Origin: Bolinopsis microptera
Taxonomy: Eukaryota; Ctenophora; Tentaculata; Lobata; Bolinopsidae
Length of the DNA stretch: 64,000 nucleotides
Direction: 5' to 3'
NCBI RefSeq assembly: GCF_026151205.1
Contig: NC_087082.1
Span: 11,044,901 to 11,108,900, forward strand
Part shown: piece by piece, positions 1 through 10,800 of the stretch
Layout of the letters: each line of letters starts with the position of its first letter
How positions within the stretch are numbered: position 1 is the first letter of the stretch
The notes under the pieces: generated by a model
Told to the model about the DNA's origin: nothing
The model's input: only the letters and a program-made list of their open reading frames with translations
Database searches by the model: none
Program-made: the position numbers and the translations under genes

Positions 1-1856
1 CTCAAATCTTGCATCATAGCAATTGTCACTGCCTGAAATGCCTCATTTAAGATGGTTTTTACTTATTTATTAATGAGTCTCTGTTAGAAGGGTTGGATAA
101 GACGGACGATCTGAAATCAAAATTAATTAGATTTCATAATATCATAAAAGAAATTGGTGCCGTTACGTTCGTCAGCATAACGTTTCTTTAAAACGTCTGA
201 TCTAATAGCTTAAAATACTTCAATCTTCAAGTTTTTACATTATCAAAGAAATCAGAGGACCGAAGGATGGCCCAGCGGTTATGACAACCATCAGTTTCCT
301 CTTCCTCAGCAGTTGTTAGGTTCTCATTTGCACAGTGATGTTTTATAAGGTGAGCTATAAGTGCCTCATCAATTTGATGTCCTTCGAACTCGGCGAGCAG
401 CTCCCATATGTCCCTCAAATCTTGGAGTAGATCCGTTCCGATTTCCTGAAATCATGTGACTTTGACGTATTAATGCTTTTCATTCATACAAGTTAAAACA
501 AATTCTTCTTGTAGTGCATCCTGGGTTTGGACAGGATATGCCCGCTTAAAATATTTTCATCACGTTACATTACATAATTCTGAAAAATATATTATATTTA
601 CAATAAATTATGCAATATCACAACATTACAACCAACAAAATAAATTTAATCGCAGAATCTCAGATACAAATAATCGTAAATTAAACACAAAAAAACAAAT
701 TAAACAAGCAATAAATGTATATACAAACTATGTATAATACTGATTAAATTGATACAAAATCTAGTCTAGAATCGTCACAATAAACCTAGGCATAACCTTT
801 ATTATTGTTTTAATACCTCTGGTTTAATTAATTAAAATCGAATTATCTAAAATAATTGTTTAAGAATCTTAACAAAATACAGATTTTGTTAATGAATTTA
901 ATAACCATAAAAACCTTGTTATAGAATTCAGTTTGTTGGAGAATTGACCAGCGGTTGTTGCAGCCCCCCTCAGATTCTTCTGTTTGTTCAGCAGTGGTTG
1001 GTACAGCAGTGGTTGGTACAGCAGTGGTTGGTACAGCAGTGGTTGGTACAGCAGTGGTTGGTACAGCAGTGGTTGGTACAGCAGTGGTTGGTACAGCAGT
1101 GATTGGTTCTGGAGTGGCAGGTATGACAGTAGGTGGTTGGCTGTGTGTGTGGTCAGGACAGGTCAAGCTCAACTTCACAATATTTCCATGTTTTTCGGTA
1201 TTATCGGAAAGTAGCGTCTCCCAGGATAGATGAATGTCTTCTTTGAACGTTTCTTCGAAGTTGGAACAGATCCCTGACTCGTACATTTTAGCTACCTCTT
1301 GTTCGGTCAGTTCTCGTTTCAGGATGTTCACTTTTGTCATTTCACCTCCAAATGAATATTGTGAACCAGAAAAAGAAGCCTCCATCTTGTAGGTTTTATG
1401 ATGTTGTCCAAAAACAAGAGAGCCGGTTTTTACAGAGAACTTCGCGCCAGACGAAGAGGCAGTCCCTATCTGAACACCATCATAATATAGGGTCTTTTTT
1501 CCGCTGTTATATGCCCACGTAAGACAAACATGGTACCATTGTGAATGTGCTGGTTTCTGGCTGTGTGGGAGAATGGGAGAACCTACGATATAAGCCCATA
1601 CAAGGTTATCAGAGAGAGTTATTCCATCATGATGTTCAATAGTCTTGTAGTGAATCCACCCTCCTATATGAGATATGGCGCTAAGCTGCTTGATCCAGGC
1701 ACAGATGGACACCTTTTCCTCCAGGGGTGACATATCCGGGGATATCATTATGTAGCTTCCAATGTCATCTCCAAACTTTAGAGCAATATGGGGCTTGTCA
1801 GAGAGGACTGTCGTCAGTAAGGGAAGTATGAGGAGCAAGATTCTATACGCAGGCAT
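1..1856 (-). CDS. Secreted LamG/pentraxin-like protein with TTAVP stalk and tandem C-terminal exons (partial)
   Basis: Starts at the ATG at 1856 with a signal peptide (MPAYRILLLILPLLTTVLS). A LamG/pentraxin-type beta-sandwich follows, seen from W-x-H-V-C-L-T-W, YYDG and the closing FGGEMTKVNILKRELT segment. About eight TTAVP pentapeptides form a mucin-like stalk. The first exon (915-1856) can splice in phase 0 (AAG|GTTTTT) to an exon at 239-445 (TTTCAG acceptor), and a further homologous exon starts at 32 and runs off the window. Exon 1 ends in GCNNRWSILQQTEFYNK and exon 2 in GCHNRWAILRSSDFFDN, so the C-terminal module is repeated. Unspliced, exon 1 reads 23 more residues to a stop near 843, and exon 2 stops at 227, so short isoforms are possible. 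Role inferred: secreted or surface lectin-like or adhesion protein. The module after the stalk is not recognised. Confidence 0.7.
991..1110 (-). repeat. Coding 15-bp minisatellite (TTAVP stalk)
   Basis: About seven to eight near-perfect 15-bp copies of gcagtggttggtaca (plus strand). They stay in frame with the lectin-like gene and encode Thr-Thr-Ala-Val-Pro, a likely O-glycosylated spacer. The number of copies probably varies between alleles. Confidence 0.9.
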
Positions 1857-3169
1857 CTTGTGAGCGGTTGACGGTGTTTAGGAGGAATTCTGACTTGTTT
1901 CTTTGAGAATTAACTGTCGTTAGAGGTCGTTCACATATTATGATATTACGTTATCAATTTTTTGACAATTCTTGAAACTATTCTTTAAAAAATTTAAATT
2001 CGTACTATTCTAGAGATTGAAAATGAAAAATATGTTGATTACGTTATCAACATGGTTATATGCTCCAATTCTCCAAAGTCTAAAGTGCTTATTTCAAGAA
2101 TTACTTTAGAATTACGTTATGTTATCTGGCGATAACATTCGTCAACCTCTCGCCGTGACCATCCTATTCTCCAAAATTTTTGCCTGGGCTCAATTCAATA
2201 ATTTTGATCACAAATACATTTTTAAACAGTAATTTTGTCAAAAACCATGAAAATGTAAAAAATAACTATTAAACCATAAAATGATAAAATAAGAATTGAC
2301 TAACAAAATTGCCGAGTTGTTTGCGAACAAACCGTTCACACAAAACAAATTGAATTGCGAACGTGGCAGCTAGATAAAGATAGCGAAAACACGGTATGTG
2401 ACTGCCAGGGGAGCAACTTAGCAGCGCTTCAATACACAATTTATCTGCTGTGAACCAACTTCTTATACTTTAGATTGCAGGTGCCAGTGTGATTTAAACC
2501 GTCGGGCCCAAGATTTAAGTATCTATAGTAACAATTATTTCAGATTAAGAGATGTGGACGTACATTGTAATCTTATAAAAGCGTGTCCCCAATTTGTAAT
2601 TAAAGATAAAATTCATCTGAAAATGAGTAAAACATGAGACGAAAAAGAAGCGTTCAGCTCATATAATTATAGGAGAACTGAGAATTAAAAGTAACGCAGC
2701 GATGTTCTTAAAATAACGGTCAAGGGCAAACCACTTGGCATTGTGAACTCTTGATCCGGGATCGAGATGTAATAACTTACTGACGGGCGGTTCCCATAGG
2801 TGTGACAGAAGATTACCAATAACTTCAGACCCGCATAATATTATTGAGCTGGTAAGGGTTGGTCAATCCTGATAACAACTAGATATGCGAGGTACCTACT
2901 AGACAGTTATAGAGCGAGATGTTGCATTGATATGATCTCTATCAAGATACTGATCATAAATTGTAGCACGAACAAGTAATTCTACTCTTAATCATATCAC
3001 TACGGCAAGGAAGCTCTGTTGGTTAATCCGCCAGTTTACACCATCGGGTTCAGACGTTGCGAGTAAAATCCCGTCGTATCGGTAGTAGTTCCCAAAAAGA
3101 TAGCGAACCAAAATACCACCCTTGCGCAGTACGTGCTAACAAAATAATTGAATATCGACCTCCTTGATA
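1857..3169. other. Intergenic, no gene seen
   Basis: AT-rich DNA upstream of the lectin-like gene, which would hold its promoter, and upstream of the LRRK gene. No ORF or convincing exon was found. Any additional 5' exon or UTR of LRRK could lie here but I could not identify one. Confidence 0.5.
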
Positions 3170-4538
3170 ATCTGTTACATGTTACATACATGTTACATGG
3201 TAAGGTCTCCTCCTAGTCGTTGGAGTGGCCTGCATCACACACATCGCGTTGGCGGCGTAACATATGTCTCCACTGTACTCGGTTGGTAGCCAAAGCTTCT
3301 GTTGTGTCGTTGTCGATGTTTTCAACACCTGTAAACTTAGCAGCATCTTCGAGTACGCAGGACTTCCAGTTCTTACGGGGTCTGCCCCTTGACCTCTTTC
3401 CATAATTTGGCTTCCAGTTCAACAGAAACCTCGTTAGTCTAGAGTCTGGCATTCTAACTACATGTCCATACCAACGTAGCCTGGCAGCACTGATGAAAGT
3501 CTCAACTGACTTGATGCCAGCCCTCCTGAGAACTTCGTCGTTGGTCACATGAAAGAACCATTTAATCCTAAGTATCCTTCTCAAGGAGGTTTGATGGAAA
3601 ACCTCGAAGCGTTTCATCTGCTTTTTGGTGGTGTTCCAGACTTCAGCTCCATACAACAAGATGGTGAGAACAGCAGCCCTATAGATCCTGATCTTGGTTG
3701 GAGTCTTTATAGTTCTGCTATTCCAAATGTTCCAGAGCTGATGAAAGGCGCCATTAGCCTTCTGGATACGGACATCCAGGTCTCTGTTGATTGTCCCATC
3801 CCCACTGATAGTTGCACCCAGGTAGACAAAGTTGCTAACCTGCTCGACGGGTTCACCCTCAACCGACAGCTCAATACAATCATCCTTGATGAAAGGTCGC
3901 TGGGAGGCGCACTTGCTTACAGCCATGCATTGGGTCTTCTTTGCATTTATTCTGAGCCCAGCGTAGGAGCTGTAATGAACTAATAGATCAGTTGATTCCT
4001 GTAGGCCTTCCCCTGAGTTGTCCATAATAGCCATGTCATCAGCATAATCGGTGTCCAGAATGACCTTTTCCTCGACCGTCTTCATCTTTTTCTGCAGCAC
4101 TGCGCCCTGACTGATGATCTTGTTGGTCTCAGCCAGAAATGCAGAAAAGTTTAGGCAGAAATTAAAGACAGGAGGTGCTTGAATGTCACCCTGACCTGTG
4201 CCTGAATTAACATCAAACCAGTCTGTCAGCTCCCCATTAACCCTCACGGCACTCATGGTACCCCCAAAAAATGACTGAAATATTCTGACATATTTTTCAG
4301 GCAGCCCATAGTGTCTCATACTGCACCAAATAAAGTCCCTTCTGATAGAATCGAACGCTGCCCTGAAATCGACAAAATGATAATCTGTGGAGACTATTAT
4401 TGAAACTAAAATCATGAAAAGGTGTCCACTGTCCACAGGGCTTCGTTGAAGTGGCAAGACTCTACATCCATGAATTGACGACGACAATGTACTAGCGATC
4501 GACCTCCGACCGACCAGCCTTGTCTGATCTATGACCAC
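3170..4538 (-). mobile_element. 5'-truncated non-LTR retrotransposon (LINE), RT domain
   Basis: An open frame of about 441 codons (3213-4538) carries the reverse transcriptase half of a LINE ORF2. Visible motifs are HFVDFRAAFDSIRRD (motif A), GTGQGDIQAPPVFN (motif B), catalytic YADDMAIM (motif C) and LGATISGDG. The C-terminal RLRWYGHVVRM segment is typical of RTE/BovB-like and related LINEs. The endonuclease and the start of RT are missing; the first 60 or so residues look scrambled, so the 5' end is near 4540. After the stop the element ends in a short TGTAACA/TGTATG tandem (3170-3199), as many LINEs do. It lies antisense just upstream of the first recognised LRRK exon. The clade is a guess; being a LINE is near certain. 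Confidence 0.9.
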
Positions 4539-4618
4539 TTTTTTAGTGGGTTCACTCTACTTAACTAGCTACAATCTACATACATCTCTTTTCTGGTCCT
4601 TCTAATTATTTTCACATT

Positions 4619-7600
4619 ATGATTTATATCAACTCTTACAGGTTGCAAAAGACGGGAATATGCCAAGTAGTACGAAAACTTATTCTCGATGACAACACGG
4701 AAAACCGGGACATAATTTTTAGTGGACTTTATGTGTTAGAGTATCTAGGTAAGTTATCCACAAATGTTGGGGTGTTTATTCACTCATTTATAAAAAACAA
4801 TATAATTGTAAAAGACAACATCATTGCCCGATGTAATTGCTATGGCCAGTTTACTGGTCATCTGGTGTTTCGGTGTCCCTAATAACAGGAACTCTAACTT
4901 TCAGACCAATACGAAGAATGTTCGGAATCTGAAGCAGTAACCTGGTCCGACTACATGTTCTCACTGCTTGAGTCAAATTGTTGGGACGACGAGAAGAAAA
5001 AACTGGTTGAAGTGGCTTGTGCATGTCTTGCTAAGGTTTGGGAAATGTGCATACAAAACCAAAACTTATGATCTCAACTTTAAAATTCACCTCTGATTTT
5101 ATTTTAAAAGAAATTGTAACTTTATAACTTGATAACATATGATGCAGATTGCAGCTGTGATAAGTTCTCGATAACTGCGATGAAATAAAAAAAATTTAAT
5201 CTCAGCACCATTCACCCGAGTCCCGAATACCTATTCTCAGCATATACTGAATTCTAAACAGATCCAATTACTCTCGCCTAAAACCCCACTGCTTCCCACA
5301 TCTCACCACCACTACTCCATTTTCATCGGGCAATAAAAAAGGATATGATAAAATCCCAAATAAATATATTCCGCTTTGGTCCGCAGTTGCACGAAGTCAG
5401 AGAATCAGTGATGGTATCGGAAGCACAGTGCATGAACCTTGTGCACGTGATCTTCCTTCACAAAGAAAACATACCTATATTTATTGGGAGTTGTCAAGCA
5501 ATCGCCGAGATCATCCAGAAAAATCAGACCTTCGCTATGACCTTATTTGACAAGGGGATTCATCTACAGGTTTGCAGATCCCTAACCACATTTTCCTTCC
5601 AAACTTTCTCTTTTCAGTGACCATATTTTAGTTAAGATTAATGAAAGATAACGATGCACCTATAATAATCTGTATACATGTCATGGTAGTCATGGTTACT
5701 CATCTTCAGGTTCTGAAGTTTATGAAAGACCACCCCTCCTCTGATGATATTCAATATGTGGGATGTCTCTTCATGATAAACTTCCAGCTTAAATTACCCA
5801 GTGATGTCAGACAGAGAACAAAGTTTGATTCGAGGTTATTTTTGTTTTATGAACTATCGGACCCATAAGAATCCCAATGTTTGTAAATTCACCGCCAGTT
5901 TTTAAAGGTACAATTAGAATTTCTCAAAGAAATGGGTTATTATATAAGCTCTTTTCCAATCTACCAAACATGATAGATTAGGAGTAATTAATTAATTAAT
6001 TACCTCTCCTACTCAGTGGCACGTTCAAGGAGCTGATCACTCTGTTCTGCGACAAGAGACACGAGGTGGTGATCAAGGAGCTGTGTCTGGGAGCCATTAC
6101 TCTTCTCCTGCGGGACACCAGTGTGGTTAACATGTGCCATGATACCCCTTCGGTAGGTAACTTACTGAAAATATTATCTTATGGTCACATGGTTAATTTT
6201 ATAGATTGGAGAATTTGGTCGGATAGCCATCTGGAAATTTCATATTTGTTATGTGAGCGGAAATTAGATTTTACTCAATTAAGTTTGTTTTATTGTTGAT
6301 GCAATACTTGAGATCAAAAATCTTAAGATTAAGATGAGTTAAGACTTAAGATACCCATAAAGAGTTATACCACGTCACAATATCACTTAACAATATCACT
6401 TGTATCAGTTATACAAGAAGATCCTGACAGCAGCAGAGTTGTATGGCCTGGTAAGCTACTTGAACCTTGTAGCTATGATGAGTATCACCCTTCTCTGCAA
6501 CCACAGTAAGATCTGCCAGAATTCATGATAAATCTGCTGTCTAAGTATAGTATTTTTAATATCACAAATAGTTAAAGAGAGATTTTAATGATGCGACTAC
6601 AGTCTCATCTAGTGGATACGAATGCTTTGGCACTGTGAATCCATTTCTATTACAATGTAGAAATACAAACTGTAACTTTACGTAAAGCTGGAACTGAAAG
6701 CTCTCAACTTGCCCCCCAGGAAAGATAGCACATGACCTTCTATTCAGTGGTCACGGTGGGAAGAAAGATAACGGCACTCTATCTTTTGTAGTGATCCTTA
6801 CCCGCAGAAATCAGAAGTACAGAGAGGTTTGATAAATCTCTATATTAATGAACTAAATCTCTAGATGAACAAATTCAAAGTTTAAGTAAATTAGTTAAGA
6901 CATATTCAACCATTCATGATTCAGTAACATAATCAATAAAACAACTACCGACTAGTACGAACTGTCATCAACGATTGTTATAAAAGGCAATTAAGGCACC
7001 TTAATTACCTTAATTACCTGTTTCTCAGTGGGTTGTAGCTGGGCTGTACACAATGTCAGCTCTGCTAAACTGTGATTTAGATCCTAACGTGGCGGTAGAA
7101 GGGGTACCGGGGGCCCTGACCATGTTGCACGACCTCTTCAACGAACACTCTCATGATATCGAGATCATCAAATCTGTACGTTTCGTCGCGTGTCCTTGTT
7201 CTCCAGTTCTCGTGTCAATTGATAAGAATAAATGTTTTCGGTTTGCATCGTTAGTGGATTGTTCCTATGAATATTTTGCTAATGACTTTATGCCCTATAA
7301 TAAATTGCAGATGATTATCAGTAGTATATTTTAAAGAGTCACCATTACCAAAAGTTTGTTTTGCAGGTAATAACAGCTCTGAGATCGTTCTGTGGTCTTG
7401 CCAACTCTGTAAAACTCCAAATCGTGGAACTCTTTCTACCAATGACACTAGATCTGTTCCGGGAATCCAATGTAATATTTCACCTTGTATAAGACCCATC
7501 CGCCCATCGTTGCATAATAATTAATATTTACATTATTATCAAAATGGATCAGTTAGAGATAACATCAAATTTTTATGTTTCAAAAGCCTTCATCCGAATC

Positions 7601-7814
7601 AAATTTGACGTTATGAATTTATTTGAATCAAATCTCTATAATTACATATCAAGCTCGAAAGATAAACTAATAGCAATTACTTTAATAATTCTCTCCCACT
7701 TCTCAGGACGAGCATCTAAGTTATCTGATCTACAGTTTCTGGGGTGCCCTTGGTACAGACATACAGGTGCTCTCTGCAGCTCTCAACAAAGCTATTGACT
7801 TAGGAAACGCTGTG
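4619..7814 (+). other. LRRK: LRRK N-terminal armadillo-like exons 1-10
   Basis: Ten short exons encode about 420 residues of helical, Leu/Val-rich repeats, for example LYGLVSYLNLVAMMSITLL and ELCLGAITLLLRDTSVVNM, spaced like ARM/HEAT repeats. All splice sites are GT-AG and the phases agree from exon to exon. This matches the N-terminal ARM region that separates LRRK2-type proteins from LRRK1. Inferred role: scaffold and Rab docking. Confidence 0.75.
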
Positions 7815-10800
7815 GTAAGTACTGATACTGAGACACTTTTTTAGGATGACTAGAAGAATGAACATTCCTCATTCCTACTAGTACTGATCAATAGTACAAT
7901 GAAAATAGCACTCTGCAAATGATGTTGTCACCATTAGATTGCTGAATTTTTGTTGGTCTTGGTTACTCTTTGTGATTGTAAGCTCTTATGCTCCATGATA
8001 TCCTCAGAGCGTACAGATAATATTAGAGATGAACGCCAATGTGAATGTTCCCTATAACGGTAAATACCCCCTCATAGCAGCTGTCGAGTCCATGGACCCG
8101 AGGTAATGGAATTACAATTTTAGCTAAAACATGAGCATCTCTATGGTGCCTAATGCCTTCCAACTCATTTGTTTTGAAATCGATGAAACTCAATTAGTTT
8201 ATGTACGTGATTATTCTATATTTTATTTTTATGTTTAATTATTTGTTCCAACAGTATCGTGGAACATATTCTGTGGCAGAACGTCGAACAAAAACAGGTT
8301 GAAATAGCCCTGAGCAAAACAACAGCCGGTGGGCCTGGTCTGAATCAAGTGAAGATAGATATCTTGGGCTATTTACTAAGGGAAATCGGGTACAGGTCGC
8401 AAGGTTTGTACCGAATTAGACATTGTAAGATTTTATACTGATAATTGCATAATAGCCAAGGTTTAAAAAACAAATGACTTCCAGTTTGATGAAGAGAAAG
8501 GTTAAAATGAATAAGCAAATCTCGTTAACTTTTTCTCCAAAAATGAAAACTATTTTTGCCATTAGTTGTGAGAAATGGCAAATATATACAGATCATTAAG
8601 TAGCTGTGTTATAGTTTGCAGCACGATTATGCGTGGTATGAAATGGATATAATGAGTTAATAACATGAGGCGATAAGAAACGAGTAAATTTCAAGTTTAA
8701 ACCTTCGATAAAAGTAAAAATGGATATCAACCCAACAAAATCGTATCACTGATATCATATTGTAACGTAAAAATGGCATAAATATAATACGTTTAACTTA
8801 TCCGTTTAGAAAAGATAAAAATTAAAAATGTTGGCTGTCAATTTGATAGGGGTTCCCGGTTCATATTCTTCAGCCGTCATTGTTGAGTTCATCCTTTCCA
8901 AGGCTAATCAATTGACAACCTTTAGGGACCATTCACTCATTTTGCATGGCAAATACTTCGCAAGCTTCCTCGCCTTTTTAGCCCCTCGGGACACACTTCG
9001 TTTGCAGATATTATGTGAATGATGCTGGTTTCATCAATCATCATGAATGATTCACCATTTCAGATTTTCAACCTCGTGTTACCGCTCTCTATTTCGAGGT
9101 TAAATTCATATTCCAAGCTGAAATACACTGTTAGATTTACCCACCCGTACGGCGTAAATAAAAGTAATGAGTTGAAGATTTCGAACATCCAAAAGGCCCC
9201 ATGACCCATTGATGGCCTCATGATGAATGAACTAAAATCTTCAGTTTTCATGAATGATGTTCATTTTTAGTTTCTGCCGCCCAACTCAAGTACGGTTCCT
9301 TGACTTGTATCCTCTCGCGATATTCCAGTTCCCGTTTTCTTCGTCTTTACCTCCAACTCCTCTATCTCCTCCATTGTCATGTACGTTTCGTTCACTTCAA
9401 ACTGGTGGATCACACTGTCGATTCTGATTTCTGCTGGCCCTCTTCGTCTGATTCAAAATGTTAGTATTATTTTCTAAGATTGCTGTAGAGTGTAGACAAA
9501 ATGATAACAGGCAAGAAAATTAATTTTAACCATGATAATCATACAAAAAAGCTTTTTAAACGTATCCTTATTCCGAAGCTATGCGTACTACTCACCCATC
9601 GTTGTATTTTAGTTTTCTGACGAGAACAACGGCAACTGCTACAAAAAGTAATAATACCACTATCCCACCAGCTGACCCACCAATAACCAGTGGGGTCTTA
9701 TTCCACTTCTTCTCCTGGTACAATAACATGGTTTTAACATGGTTTTAACATGGTTTTAACATGGTTTTAACATGGTTTTAACATGGTTTTAACATGGTTT
9801 TAACATGGTTTTAACATGGTTTAAGATGATGTTAGGGTGTGCTCATTATTTAGCAATACCCAGGAATCTGCGAGCTAGATGCTGTAATTGGTTGTTGGGG
9901 AAGCTTGTGATCAAGAACATAAACCAACCATCTGATTGATATAAGCTAAGACTGAAACTAGGACGTACAGTGATAAACCTGAGTATAGTAGTCAGTATAC
10001 CTGAGTAGGTGGCACGGGGGGTTCTACTGTTGTGACCTTGCGTGTGGGTAAATTTGCTACGTTACAGAGAGGTTGATCATCGCAAAATAACACATCACTT
10101 CGTCTGCAGTCCTCCCCTTTAAGGGACCTGAAATTGCACAGTTTATTTATTTCTTGTTGCTCCTATTAGCTTTAAGAAGTACTTCCTTTCTTCTGATGAT
10201 ATGTTATCTATATCTAATAGCATCAATTTAAAGACGTTACAACTTACCCGACGAAATTACAGACATTTTCATAGGAAGGTAAGGCAGCGTCAATACCGGG
10301 AACTTTTGAGTAACACAATCTGTATTCAGTCAGTACATCAGGTTCCGGCTCTAAAACTGCTACAACACACCTGAGCATATTCTGTTAAAGTATTAAAACT
10401 GGCTGGTTGACTGGCTGGCTGGCTGGCTGACTGACTCACTGACTCACTGACTGACTCACTGACTCACTGACTCACTGACTCACTGACTCACTGACTCACT
10501 GACTCACTGACTCACTGACTCACTGACTCACTGACTCACTGACTGACTCACTGACTCACTGACTCACTGACTCACTGACTCACTGACTCACTGACTCACT
10601 GACTCACTGACTCACTGACTCACTGACTCACTGACTCACTGACTCACTGACTCACTGACTCACTGGCTCACTGACTCACTGAATCACTGACTCACCGACT
10701 CGCTGACTCACTGACTCACCGACTCACTGGCTCAATGACCCGATATTTATAATTTTACGACTTACTGTGCTCTGCAATTTTGCTCTAAACAGTACTTTAT

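Noticed and set aside
955-1233. Plus-strand ORFs over the VVGTA-type repeat
   Set aside because: They are the other strand of the TTAVP coding minisatellite; the minus frame has the signal peptide and LamG-like domain.
3549-3983. 144-codon plus-strand ORF
   Set aside because: Shadow of the LINE RT frame on the minus strand; no domain of its own.
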